DNA from: an uncultured Saprospiraceae bacterium
GTDB lineage: Bacteria > Bacteroidota > Bacteroidia > Chitinophagales > Saprospiraceae
Assembly (NCBI GenBank): GCA_937921775.1
Contig: CAKZUK010000022.1
Location: forward strand, 1 to 50,084
DNA: 50,084 nt
Direction of reading: 5' to 3'
Position numbers and translations under genes: made by a program. Positions 8,558 to 20,000 of the stretch are shown one piece after another (position 1 is the stretch's first letter; the number at the start of each line of letters is the position of its first letter). Under the pieces are notes generated by a model. The model was not told where the DNA came from. It did no database searches and saw only the letters and a program-made list of their open reading frames with translations.

Positions 8558-9121
8558 AAATATTATTTATGAGCATACCACACTTTTAGAACATATCTCT
8601 GAGAAAACGAATCAGATTAATTGAGAGGAGCCATTATCCTGGAAATTAGTCGCCAAAACAAAATTATAATCCGATGGACCATAAAAAATCCATTCCCAGT
8701 TGATCATTCACTGATCTCATTCGCCTTATCTATTGAATCTCTAAACTAAAAACATTGCGTAAGTACGTTTAATCACGTGTTTAACACTGCGATATTATGT
8801 TTGATAATAAAAAGCATAGTTGCAAAACGCAAAAAACAGAGTTTGAGCAATAAAATGCTGAAATCATAAATCAAGTATTTTTGATTTACAGCTGCCTAGC
8901 GGCAGATAGGTTTCCATTTTATTTTGCGGTTTTACCGTAAAATGTTCCTAACTGAATCTCTAAACTTTGATTGATACTAATCAGCCATTTGTTGGCTGTC
9001 TAGCTATAAGACACTATATTCATACACCACTCTTTATCAGGGTGTTCGTTTGAATATTATGTACGTATTTAACTTTTTTGACAATCGATTTTAAATTTAT
9101 TAATCCACCAAAAGCAGAATC

Positions 9122-12100
9122 ATGATTTTGAAATTTACATCCCTGAACAGCAATTTGAGGATGAATGCTTCGCCCCCAAATCGAACCTCTTCGAGGCTTC
9201 GCTGGCTGGCTGGTTTTCCCTTATTGCTATGTTTTTTATTTATTAATTCTGGCATTCTTAATGCCCAAATTACTCATCCACTCGGTGACGGTGCAGGAGG
9301 TCTAATGACTAGTGCTGCTACCGTTAGTTGTGATGTACCTGTTACTATGTATTACGATAGTGGAGGCGAAGGCTGCGATCTTGATGATCCAGCACCAAAC
9401 ACAGGGTCTTATGACAATAACGCCAATACCGTGTCAATCTTATGTCCTGATGATCCAACGAAACCTATTACATTAGAATTCCTTGAAGCTGATATTGAAA
9501 CGCGTGGAGCTCCAGCTTGCTGGGATTTTCTTACCGTTCATAATGGAAACAGCACAGCTGCTCCTGTTTTATTCAATGGTTGTGGGGAAGAAGGTTTTGA
9601 TTCCTGTCCTGGTGGATTTGCTGGTGACGGATCGGATGGTGGTAACGTTGAAGGTGGCCCGCAAGACATCAATGCTTCTGCTTCTGGTGTACCTGCCAAT
9701 GCTAATAATGTATGGACTTCTTCAGATGCTACTGGTTGTTTAACTGTAGCCTTTACTTCTGATGGCTCTGTAACTCAAGGTGGATGGATTGCAACTTTAG
9801 GTTGTGGAGTTGTTCCTCCCCCTCCTCCTGCTCTAGTTAATGACTTATGCGCAGGTGCTCTCCCAATATTATGTGGAGAAACTTTATCAGGTACTACTGC
9901 TGCCACTGTTACAAATTCTGCGGCTACTACTACTGATGCACCAGGAACTTGTGGTACCACCTTCAATACGGCAGGTGGCGTTTGGTATAATTATACGGCC
10001 TTAATTAACCAAGATATTGTTTTAGAAACTTGTGGCTCTGGCTTTGATACGCGAATTGGTGTATTCTCAGGCGCATGTGGAGCACTAGTGTGTGAAACAG
10101 GAAATAATGATTTTTGTGGAGCCCAATCTACAGCTACTTTTAGTGCAGTGATTGGAACTACCTACTCTATTTATGTAACTGGAACCACTCTAGGAGCATT
10201 TGATTTAACATTGACTTGTTTAGCTCCTGCGTTCTGTAATGTAGCTCAAGCAACTGGTGGTTTTCCAAACAGTCCTGGCTGTGAAGCAGCTGTAGTTGCT
10301 GCTATGTCAAGTTGTGCTACTATTTGGGGTGCTGCTTGTGCTTCTCTTGCAGAAACATTGGCTCCTGATTGTTGTGGTTGTCTAGATTCTCCTACTCCAT
10401 TGTGTCTTGAATGTATTGCAACTTTAGACAATGGGTCTATTGCCAAAGATGTTCCTTTAGGAACTTCTTCTGTTGATTTTGTTTATGCTGATGTAGCAGC
10501 AGCTGTTATTCCAAGTCCTACTGGAACTTGTGATAACTTCTTGATGATTTATGATAGTCTAGGAAATTTCGTTGTTGCACTAGCTAACGGAAGCGCCACA
10601 ACCTTCACTGTTACTTGTCCTGTTAATCCTAACGGAGAAACTTTCTTTGTAACTGCAGATGATGACGGTATACAAGGTGGTAACGAAAGTACTCAAGTAG
10701 AGTTAATTGTTAATGCTAACGATATTACTCTTCCTACATTTAATACAGCTGATGTTCCTGATTTAACAATCAGTTGTGATCAGGATTTCACAGACCTTAT
10801 TATTACTGGTGATGTTATTAGTGAAATGGATGAATGTGATGATGGTGTTGCCGATGGTGGTCCAAGAGAGGCTACCTTTACCGATATCATTACATTGGGT
10901 TGTTTTAATGGTGGTACAGGTTCTGGTAGTGTACTTAGAGAATGGAATTTGGAAGATGCGAATGGCAATGTTTTCAAATATGAGCAAACAATTACCATCC
11001 TTGATCCTACTCCTCCAACCTTTACTGTACCTACTGATGCTCTTGTAGATTACTGTACGGGTGATGCAACTCCTTTACCTGCTGTAACAGGTGATGTTAC
11101 TGATGAGGCTGACAACTGTACTTCTCCAATAGGAGATGCAACATTCACTGACGGTCCTATGATGGCAGGCTCTTGCCCTAACAATATGACCTTTGTTCGT
11201 ACATGGAGCTTAGTTGATGCTTGTGGAAATGCAAACAATCAAATGCAATTAATTACACTACAAGATACAACTGAAGCAACAAGTACTTTAGCTGATATTA
11301 CTGTAAACAATGACGCTGGGATGTGTAACGCAGCTGTTACATTAATCATCGCTGATACAACAGTCTCTGATAACTGTAGCGCTTTCGCTGACTTAACAAT
11401 TACCAATGATGGTGGTGGTATAGGTGCAGGTGACGGTCTACTAGACGCATCAGGTACTTACCCTGTTGACACTACAATAGTAACTTATACAATTACTGAC
11501 GAATGTGGAAACATCTCAAGTCACGAAGTCACTGTTATAGTTATAGATAACGAAACACCAACAATTGACTTAGCTACTTGCCCAGCAGATATTGTTATTT
11601 CAAATGATGTTGGAAACTGTGATAATATTGTATCATGGGCACCTCCAAGTTTCTCTGATAATTGTGGTGGCGCTGTTCCATCTGATTCAATTACTATTAG
11701 TACTATTGATCCAAAAGGTGGAAATACAGTTAATATCATTCAAGGTGGAGCCATTGATTTCTCTGACTTCCCTGTTGGAACTTCTACTGTAATATATACT
11801 GCTTCTATCAATGGAGTAGCAATATCTTGTGATTTTACTGTAACAGTAAATGATGTTGAACCGCCAACTATAATCGGCTGTCCTCCTAACCAAGTTTACA
11901 CTTTTGCATCTTGTGCTGGTGGTACTAATCCAACACCAAGTTTTGTAAACCAAGGGGCGTATACTGATAACTGTCCAAACAGTATTTCAGTAATTCAGTG
12001 GCCAAGTGCTGGTGATTACCCAACTCTTGGTGATATTCCTAACATCAGTGTTGTAAATGGTGATACCATGCATGTAACATTGACCCTTAATGATGATCAG

Positions 12101-15100
12101 GGTAATGGTGACGCTTGTACCTTTATAGTAACACTACAAGGAGGATCTCCTCCTGTACCAGATGTAGCAGGTACTTTACTTGCTCCTGAAAACAGTGAAT
12201 GTGGTCCTTTGACATTAGTAGCTCCTACAGCTGTTGATGCTTGTGGTAACCCTGTTTGTGGAGAGCCATTCCCTGTTGATCCATCTGTATGGAATTTGGT
12301 AGCAGGTACTGGTCCTTGTCCAGGCTCTACAGTAGTTTCTAGCTTCACAGGTACTGGTACACAACCTATTCCTGACACTGGAATCCTTGCTGGTAATGCT
12401 TGTACTCCTGCTACTACCCTTTTGGATAATGCAGCTGTTGGTTTAGTTGGAACAATTGGTGCAAATCCTGGTGACTTTGTAATAGAAAATGTAACCATCA
12501 ATATAGCACACGCTTTTGATGCGGATTTAGATATTTCTCTTATCTCTCCTACTGGAACTGTACTTAACCTTTCGTCTGACAATGGCGGTGGTGGTGATGA
12601 TTATATCAGTACAGTATTTGATGATAATGCTATTATCAATATTACAGCTGGAATTGCTCCTTTCACAGGAGAATTTTTAGCAGAAGGTGGTTCTTTAAAT
12701 GCTGCTTTTGCTAATGAAGTAATTAATGGAAACTGGACACTTAGTATTTGTGATGACTTCGGAACTGATGCAGGTACTTTATTGGATTGGTCAATTACTT
12801 TCTCGAATACTCCTGTTGGAAGTATTCCTGAATACCAATTCCTACCAGGTAACCACGTAATCACTTGGGTATATGATGATGGATTTGGAAACTCTTCAAG
12901 TCAACTTCAGCAAGTAAATGTTGCGATTGATTCTGAGGCTCCAACGTTCAACTGCTCTAACGTAACTGTTAGTTTAGATGAAAACGGTGAAGCTGCTTTT
13001 GTACCTACGAATCCATCTACTAACTTGCCATTAAACGACGACTTCAATGGTCTTGAAAATTCAGGAGCTGTTGCGATTGGATTTAACTTTGACTACTTTG
13101 GTAATACCTTTAGTAACCTATATGTTTCAAATAATGGTTTTGTTACTTTTGCTCCTGTAGCGAATGGTAATGATTTCACAACAGCAAGTATTCCAAATGC
13201 TGGAGTAGACAACAATATGATTGCTTTTGCATGGACTGATTTAGATCCAGATGCAGGAGGTTCTATCGATTACTTTGTAAGTGGGGTTGCTCCTAATAGA
13301 AAGTTTGTCTTAAGCTTTACTGATGTACCAAACTGGCTAAGTACTGCTATTGTAACTGCTCAATTGGTGTTACATGAATCTTCAAATCTTATTGAGATTT
13401 ATGGAACGGATATCCAATCAGGTGGAATTGGTTCACAAGCGACTCAAGGTATTGAAAATGCTGACGGTACTATTGGTATCGCTGTTCCTGGAAGAAACAA
13501 TGTAGTATGGGCTACAACTGATGACTATGTAGCTTTTGTTCCTGACGGAGCTGGAAGTTATACACTTAATCAATCTGGCCCTTTCCAACCAGCACCTACG
13601 CCTACTGCCTTGACTGATGCCTTTGATAGTTTGATAGATAACTGTTCTACTCCAACTATCAGTTTCTCTGACACTGCTTTTGATTGTGATGATATTCCTC
13701 TAAGCGTTATTACACTAACAGCAACTGACGCGGTAGGAAATACCAGTACTTGTTTTGTTACTGTAACTGTTGAAGATAATCTTGCACCAATGGTTAACAA
13801 TATTCCTGCTGATCAAACAGTAGACTGTAACAGTATACCAGCGGCTTCTACCTCTGTATCAGCTACAGACAATTGTGATATTCAAGGTATCAACTTCAAT
13901 GAATCTAACGACCAAGTTGGAAACGCTACAATGTGTGGTGATTACAACTATACCATTACTAGAGAATGGACTGCTACTGATGGAAGTGGAAACACTGCTG
14001 TCGGAACGCAAATTATAACTGTTCAAGATACAGTAGGTCCTACCTTTACAGGATTACCTGCTCAGATAATGGCAAACGCTGACTTATTGAACTGTAGTGC
14101 AAACGTAACCTTATTTGCAACCAGTACTAATTACTCAGATAACTGTGCTGCGAATAGCGTATTAACTTTGACTAATGCTGGTGCACCATTCGGAGCTGGT
14201 AACGGTACAAACGATGCGAGTGGTACCTACCCTGTTGGCTCTACTTTTGTAACATTTACTGCTACTGATCCTTGTGGAAACAGTGGTCAGCAAACTGTAG
14301 AAGTAATCGTAACAGATGGAGTCGCTCCAGTAGCACTTTGTTCTGCTACAACGATTAGTATTCCTACCGGTTCTGATACCGTTGCCATTCTACCAATTTA
14401 TATCGATAATGGTAGTGTTGACAACTGTGCAAGTACTTTGGCTATGACTGTATCACCGTCATCTTTCGATTGTACACAGCTTGGTAACCAAACCGTAACA
14501 CTTACTGTTTCTGACGGAACCTTAACTGGTTCTTGTGCAACTACTGTAACTGTTCAGGATTTAACTCCTCCAGATGAAGCTTGTGCTGCTGACTTTAGCA
14601 TAACTGTTGATGCATCAGGTATGGCTTCAATTACTGTTGCTGATATCAATGCAGGTTCTTCAGATGCTTGTTCTGGATTAGCAAGTACGACTATCGACGT
14701 TATGTCATTCGGCTTGGGTGATTTTGGACCAAATACGGTTACACTCACTGCAACTGATGTAAGTGGAAATACTTCTACTTGTTCTACAGTAGTAACTGTA
14801 CAAGGACCTACTACCTGCTTCGACGTAGGATCAGCTGTAGGTGGTGCTGGAAACGTTATTGAAATTCCAGTAACAGTTACTGACTTTACTTCTGTAAACT
14901 CTTTCCAGTTCTCATTAAACATTACTGGAGATAATGCAATGATTGACTTAGGTGAATTTGAAGAATTACTTACGAATGTTCACCCTGATTTGAATACACC
15001 AGGTTCTATCCTGTTCCCATCTATTCAGTATGACTCTTTAGCTACTAATGATACACTTGTACAAGTTCAGTATGGTGACATCTTGGATGGTAATGGTGAT

Positions 15101-16747
15101 CCTTATGATGGCTTACTTGATACCGTTGATGTAGCAGCAGTACTTGATACTATTTTGTTTGCTAACACATTAAGCATTAGCTACCTTGGAGATGCTTCTC
15201 TACCGGGTGTTACGCTTACTGATGGTACGGTTGTATTTACATTAAATGTATTATTGACTGGAAATATTGGTGAGTCAACGACTATCCTAAATATTCCAAA
15301 CACAAATAATACACCTCCTGAAATTCTGTATGATTTTGGAATGGGTAATTTGATTGTAGGTACACCATGTTTCATTCCTGGTGGATTCTTGATCAATGAG
15401 CTTATTATCTCTGGTGCGATTTACACAGAGCCTGCGGCAAACTGTAATGCGCCTGCACCAAACGTACCTGCTTCTTCTCCTGTTGGATTGGTTGATGTTG
15501 AATTATATGAAATATTCACCCTTCCTACTCCTGCATCATTAGAAGATACGTATACTACAGGAAATGATGGATTGTTTGAATTTACGATTAATGGAGCTGG
15601 TGACTTTGAGTTACGTCCAGAGAAAGATATCAACTGGGGTAACCAATTAGGAACGATCACCTCTTTTGATGTTCAGCGAATTCAAGCACACGCGGTTGGA
15701 GCAACTCCACTGTGTACTGCTTACAAGAAAATCGCAGCGGATGTCAACGATAACGGTCAGATTACTACTGTGGATGCAGCTTTGTTGAACTTCTTTGTAA
15801 TCAACAATGTACCACCACTACCAACACCTAACGATCCACCTAACAAATCATGGAGATTTGTAGATGCGAAGCAAGTACTAACAAATCCATTTGATGCTAA
15901 CGTACCTGCATTTAATGAAGTAATTGTTTTCGATAACTTGATTTCTGATACGACTAACAATGATTTCATTGGTGTGAAGATTGGTGATATTGACAACAAT
16001 ATCGATCCACTTCAATTCACTACTGGTGGAGGTGATCCTAACCTACAAGGTGAAGGTCGTACTGGAAGTCTTGAGTTTGTAATTGCTGATGCAACGACTA
16101 AAGCTGACGAATCACTTGCAGTAGATTTCACTGCTAAGTCATTTGACAACATGGTAGCTTACCAATGGATCCTTAAGTTTGATGAAAAAGCACTTGCATT
16201 TAATGGCATGACTGCTAAAGCATTAGAAAACTTATCGGACAACAATGTTGGTGTTCAAGCATTGGATTACGGAATGATTTCATTTACTTGGTACAGTGTA
16301 GACGCTGTAAGCCACACTGAAGAAGATGTATTATTTACATTGAACTTCACAGGATTGAAAGATGGTGTTAAACTGAGCGACATTTTTGAAGTTCAGGAAT
16401 TCAACGTCTTCCCAACAGAAGCTTACACGAATAATGCTGAAATCCGCGATATCGAACTTGGTTTCTCTACTGATAAGGAAACAGTTGCTTTTGAGTTATT
16501 CCAAAACCAACCAAACCCTTTCAAAGATGAAACGAGTATTAGCTTCAAGCTTCCAACGGCTACTGCTGCAACATTGACGATCTCTGATGCAACAGGTAGA
16601 ACATTGAGCGTAATTGAAGGTGATTACGATAAAGGTTACAATGAAATTAGTGTAAATAGAAACACTTTACCTGCTTCTGGAGTACTATACTATCAGTTAG
16701 AGACTTCAGAATTCTCTGCAACGAAGAAAATGATTATTGTTGAATAG
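9122..16747 (+). CDS. Giant HYR-repeat surface protein with CUB, P, cohesin-like and dockerin-like domains and T9SS type A sorting domain
   Basis: A 2541-residue exported protein. Order seen: signal peptide (about 25-49, ending ILNAQ; Met14 is a possible alternative start); CUB-like domain (about 60-230); a Cys-containing PPC-like domain (240-370); a Cys-rich segment (372-430); about eleven HYR-type Ig-like repeats recognised by D-x-x-x-P-T and DNC / GNTSTCxVTVTVED motifs; a proprotein-convertase P domain inserted in one HYR repeat (about 1090-1230) and a nidogen-like domain inserted in the next (about 1300-1490); a cohesin-like domain (about 1900-2100); an SdrD-B-like segment; a dockerin-like segment with ADVNDNGQITTVDAA (about 2204-2218); another cohesin-like domain (2320-2440); and a type A sorting domain from ELFQNQPNPF (about 2457) to the end. 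Probable role: cell-surface adhesion or matrix binding. It is followed by a strong terminator, so it is likely a separate transcript from the next giant gene. Confidence 0.88.
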   Translation: MILKFTSLNSNLRMNASPPNRTSSRLRWLAGFPLLLCFLFINSGILNAQITHPLGDGAGGLMTSAATVSCDVPVTMYYDSGGEGCDLDDPAPNTGSYDNNANTVSILCPDDPTKPITLEFLEADIETRGAPACWDFLTVHNGNSTAAPVLFNGCGEEGFDSCPGGFAGDGSDGGNVEGGPQDINASASGVPANANNVWTSSDATGCLTVAFTSDGSVTQGGWIATLGCGVVPPPPPALVNDLCAGALPILCGETLSGTTAATVTNSAATTTDAPGTCGTTFNTAGGVWYNYTALINQDIVLETCGSGFDTRIGVFSGACGALVCETGNNDFCGAQSTATFSAVIGTTYSIYVTGTTLGAFDLTLTCLAPAFCNVAQATGGFPNSPGCEAAVVAAMSSCATIWGAACASLAETLAPDCCGCLDSPTPLCLECIATLDNGSIAKDVPLGTSSVDFVYADVAAAVIPSPTGTCDNFLMIYDSLGNFVVALANGSATTFTVTCPVNPNGETFFVTADDDGIQGGNESTQVELIVNANDITLPTFNTADVPDLTISCDQDFTDLIITGDVISEMDECDDGVADGGPREATFTDIITLGCFNGGTGSGSVLREWNLEDANGNVFKYEQTITILDPTPPTFTVPTDALVDYCTGDATPLPAVTGDVTDEADNCTSPIGDATFTDGPMMAGSCPNNMTFVRTWSLVDACGNANNQMQLITLQDTTEATSTLADITVNNDAGMCNAAVTLIIADTTVSDNCSAFADLTITNDGGGIGAGDGLLDASGTYPVDTTIVTYTITDECGNISSHEVTVIVIDNETPTIDLATCPADIVISNDVGNCDNIVSWAPPSFSDNCGGAVPSDSITISTIDPKGGNTVNIIQGGAIDFSDFPVGTSTVIYTASINGVAISCDFTVTVNDVEPPTIIGCPPNQVYTFASCAGGTNPTPSFVNQGAYTDNCPNSISVIQWPSAGDYPTLGDIPNISVVNGDTMHVTLTLNDDQGNGDACTFIVTLQGGSPPVPDVAGTLLAPENSECGPLTLVAPTAVDACGNPVCGEPFPVDPSVWNLVAGTGPCPGSTVVSSFTGTGTQPIPDTGILAGNACTPATTLLDNAAVGLVGTIGANPGDFVIENVTINIAHAFDADLDISLISPTGTVLNLSSDNGGGGDDYISTVFDDNAIINITAGIAPFTGEFLAEGGSLNAAFANEVINGNWTLSICDDFGTDAGTLLDWSITFSNTPVGSIPEYQFLPGNHVITWVYDDGFGNSSSQLQQVNVAIDSEAPTFNCSNVTVSLDENGEAAFVPTNPSTNLPLNDDFNGLENSGAVAIGFNFDYFGNTFSNLYVSNNGFVTFAPVANGNDFTTASIPNAGVDNNMIAFAWTDLDPDAGGSIDYFVSGVAPNRKFVLSFTDVPNWLSTAIVTAQLVLHESSNLIEIYGTDIQSGGIGSQATQGIENADGTIGIAVPGRNNVVWATTDDYVAFVPDGAGSYTLNQSGPFQPAPTPTALTDAFDSLIDNCSTPTISFSDTAFDCDDIPLSVITLTATDAVGNTSTCFVTVTVEDNLAPMVNNIPADQTVDCNSIPAASTSVSATDNCDIQGINFNESNDQVGNATMCGDYNYTITREWTATDGSGNTAVGTQIITVQDTVGPTFTGLPAQIMANADLLNCSANVTLFATSTNYSDNCAANSVLTLTNAGAPFGAGNGTNDASGTYPVGSTFVTFTATDPCGNSGQQTVEVIVTDGVAPVALCSATTISIPTGSDTVAILPIYIDNGSVDNCASTLAMTVSPSSFDCTQLGNQTVTLTVSDGTLTGSCATTVTVQDLTPPDEACAADFSITVDASGMASITVADINAGSSDACSGLASTTIDVMSFGLGDFGPNTVTLTATDVSGNTSTCSTVVTVQGPTTCFDVGSAVGGAGNVIEIPVTVTDFTSVNSFQFSLNITGDNAMIDLGEFEELLTNVHPDLNTPGSILFPSIQYDSLATNDTLVQVQYGDILDGNGDPYDGLLDTVDVAAVLDTILFANTLSISYLGDASLPGVTLTDGTVVFTLNVLLTGNIGESTTILNIPNTNNTPPEILYDFGMGNLIVGTPCFIPGGFLINELIISGAIYTEPAANCNAPAPNVPASSPVGLVDVELYEIFTLPTPASLEDTYTTGNDGLFEFTINGAGDFELRPEKDINWGNQLGTITSFDVQRIQAHAVGATPLCTAYKKIAADVNDNGQITTVDAALLNFFVINNVPPLPTPNDPPNKSWRFVDAKQVLTNPFDANVPAFNEVIVFDNLISDTTNNDFIGVKIGDIDNNIDPLQFTTGGGDPNLQGEGRTGSLEFVIADATTKADESLAVDFTAKSFDNMVAYQWILKFDEKALAFNGMTAKALENLSDNNVGVQALDYGMISFTWYSVDAVSHTEEDVLFTLNFTGLKDGVKLSDIFEVQEFNVFPTEAYTNNAEIRDIELGFSTDKETVAFELFQNQPNPFKDETSISFKLPTATAATLTISDATGRTLSVIEGDYDKGYNEISVNRNTLPASGVLYYQLETSEFSATKKMIIVE

Positions 16748-16780
16748 ACTATAATTGTTAAAAATTATATAAAAGAGTTT

Positions 16781-16818
16781 GCCAAAGGACAGGAATTCTT
16801 GTCCTTTGGCGCTTTTTT
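16781..16818 (+). terminator. Strong intrinsic terminator of the first giant gene
   Basis: GCCAAAGGACA (16781-16791) pairs perfectly with TGTCCTTTGGC (16800-16810) over 11 bp with an 8-base loop, followed by GC and six T residues. It lies 33 bp after the stop codon. Confidence 0.9.
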
Positions 16819-16827
16819 CTAATTTTG
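16799..16827 (+). promoter_or_regulatory. Candidate promoter for the second giant gene
   Basis: TTG (16799-16801) and TAATTTTG (16820-16827), 18 bp apart, fit the Bacteroidota pattern, but they overlap the terminator and its T run, so chance is a real possibility. The remaining gap to 17059 shows only a small palindrome (ACTTTCT 16899-16905 with AGAAAGT 16913-16919) and no gene. Confidence 0.3.
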
Positions 16828-17059
16828 TACTCTTTAAGAATAGGATTCATGACCACTGGCCATAAAACCAGCTCTAAGAAGACCTATTTGCAACAAAACT
16901 TTCTCTTTTAAAAGAAAGTTCTAATTACTTAAACCGATGTTCAGCTCGCTACAATTCAATACAATATACGGCTGCCCTTTTTTGCAAAGGAATGATCTTG
17001 TATCTCTATGTGGATACAATGGCCACTCCTATACTTCAATTTAGAAATCAAATAGTATT

Positions 17060-20000
17060 ATGCGCAAATTAATCCCTGTTATCTTCTTGCTATTTTTGAT
17101 AAATAATTCGATCAATGCACAGGTAACTTTTAATGCACCTTCGGAAATGATGCCTTGTGATACAAGTTCTTTTTGTATCAACATCGAGGTAGTCAATTTT
17201 GACTCGGTAATAGGTTTTCAGTACAGCTATGGCTGGGATCCTGCAATCATGACTTTAGATTCATACACTCATCTACTTGGGCCAAGCTTTGTTCCCAATG
17301 AGAGTCAAGTTGCCAATGGCCAATTTGGAGTCTCATGGTCCGAACAACTATTCCAACCCATTAGCCTAACAGACAATACTTCAATTATGGAGCTTTGTTT
17401 TACTCCTTTAGCTGCTGGTACATCACCTATCTTGTTTGACCTTCCTTTACTTCCGGGAGCTCCCATTGAGGTATTTGGTATTTCGAATGGCAATTTTGGT
17501 GACTTGCCCTATCAGCTAAATGATGGTAGCATCATTGTGCAAGGCAATAATGGGCCACCTCTTATTACTTGTCCTTCCGACACGGTAGTAGTAAGTGCCG
17601 CAACCAATGTTGATGGTATCCAATGGCTAACGCTGAGTGATTGTGATCTTGATTCTGTTGCTTACTTTCTTTCTGGTAGTACATCCGGAACTGGAAGTGG
17701 AGATGCAAGCGGATCATTTTTTAATGCCGATACTACACTCGTAAATTACATTGCCTCTGATTTAGCTGGCAATACGCAAGGATGCTCTTTTAATGTTATT
17801 TTAGAAGCACCTGCGTCAACCAATGATAGCATTCTGGAAATACTTCCACAGGTTACCATTGATTGTGATAATGACCAAGTGATCATGGATTTTTTAGTCA
17901 TCAACTTTGATGAAATGGTTTCTAATCAGTATTTACTTAACTGGGATACCACTGCTTTTTCATATAGCAGTCATACTGTGAGCTTAGGTAATCAAACGCT
18001 AAATACAATAGCCGCTTCTGATGGTTTTATATTTGCGTCTTGGAGTCATCAGGTTACTCCTCCACCAAATCCAATTCTTAGTACTACTCTTCCAGATAGT
18101 ACCATCATATTTACACTTACTTTTGATTTAGTTGGAGCGGCTACCATGCCCTTTATGAATTATCTACCTCCAACTCAATTTGTAAATATTGATGGACAAA
18201 TAGATAGTATGAGCAATTACATACTACAACCTGGGTATGTTGTCAATACCATCGACAATACCGCCCCAACAATAACTAACTGTCCTACGGACACTACAAT
18301 ATATGTAAATGCTGCAATGTGTGTTGCTGCAGTCAATTATGCAATGCCTAGCGTTACTGATGCCTGCGACCCGAACCCGTCTTTAAGTTGTTCACCTGCG
18401 CCTGGCCTCTTTTTACCTCTTGGTGTAAACCCTGTAACTTGTACTGCTACCGACGCCTCTGGAAATACTTCCAATTGCATGTTTAACGTAACGGTATTAG
18501 ATACCATTGCACCTACAATTGTTTGTCCTAATGATACCATTGTAAATACCGATCCTGATAAATGTTCTGCTTTAGTGGACGGACTAGCACCAGTATCCGT
18601 TTCAGATAACTGTAGTGTAAATCCACAAATCCAATGGATCGTTCAACCTCTTGGAATGAATGGATTCGTTGACGTAAGTAGCTCTCAAAGTATGGTTACT
18701 TTTATGCTTGGCGTAAACACGGTAACCTATAGTGCCACTGACACATCAGGGATTACTGGATCTTGTGAATTTACGGTGACCGTTGAGGATATGATAGCAC
18801 CTGAAATTTTTTGTATATCAGATACTACTTTTAATACTGGAGCTGCATCTTGTAATGTAACTGCATTTATTCCGGCTCCAACAGTTGATGATAATTGTGG
18901 TTTGGATTCACTGACCTATACTATTGATGGAATAACGACAAGCTTACCACTAATTGCTACTGAGTTTCCGTACAACTTTTCTGTTGGTACAACGACGGTA
19001 ACTTATACCATCGTTGATGCAGGTGGATTATCTACATCTTGTAGTTTTGTCGTTACTGTTAATGATGACGGTGCTCCTACTTTGGACTGCCCTGCAACAA
19101 TAAATGTCAACCCAGCTGCTGGAGCTTGCGATGCAAGTGCGACTGTGCCTGCTCCTACTCTTTCAGATAACTGTGGGATTGATTCTTTGACTTATACGAT
19201 TAGTGGTACTACCACTACCCTGCCTTTAGGAAATACTTCGTTTACGAGTACCTTTAGTTTGGGCACTACCACTGTTACTTATGATATTTATGACCAAAAT
19301 GGTAATACAGCTAGCTGTGATGTAGATGTTATTGTTACTGACAATACTGCTCCAACTTTAGATTGCCCTGGTGATACAACACTTACAATTGTGACTGGCA
19401 GCAGTATCGTTGTAGGTGATATAGCTGTAACTGCTTCGGATGCCTGTGGCACTGTCAACTTAAGTTATACCTTAAGTGGGGCAACGACAAGTTCTGGTCC
19501 AAGTTCAACAGATGCTTCCGGTACTGATTTTAATACTGGAACTACTACCGTTACTTACTATGCAAATGACGGAAATGGAAACCTTGATAGTTGTAGTTTT
19601 TTCGTGAACGTAACTGGCGGACAGCTTAACGTTGATTGCCCGATGGATCAAACTGGTTTTTCAGATCCTATGGCATGTGGACAAATGCTTTTTGGCTTAG
19701 AGCCAACGATCAACTCTGACATCGCTAACGTTAATTCAATAACGTACACTTTGAGTGGTGCCACAATAGGTGCTGATACATTAGTTGCAAGTGGTAGTTT
19801 CTTCAACGTAGGAGAAACTACAGTTACTTACTTTATTGGGGATGTATTTGGCAATATGATTCAATGTAGCTTTTTGGTAACAATTACAGATACTACTCCT
19901 CCTGAGATTGTGTGTCCTACTGTAGATGCATTTCCTTCTGACCTAGGACAATGTTTTGCTACGATTTCTTCTGCACTGTTAGCACCTCCTATTTCAGGGA

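Larger units (their letters stand above)
8144..9121. other. 978-bp AT-rich gene-free region between divergent genes
   Basis: I see no credible coding frame. It contains several small perfect hairpins: TGAAATTT/AAATTTCA (8346-8353 and 8359-8366), CTGCC/GGCAG (8892-8896 and 8901-8905) and an ATTTTGCGGT...ACCGTAAAAT stem just beyond. A 14-base direct repeat TGAATCTCTAAACT occurs at 8734-8747 and 8953-8966. With the promoter-like pair at 8525-8557 this may be a long leader of the giant HYR gene or encode a small RNA. Confidence 0.5.
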
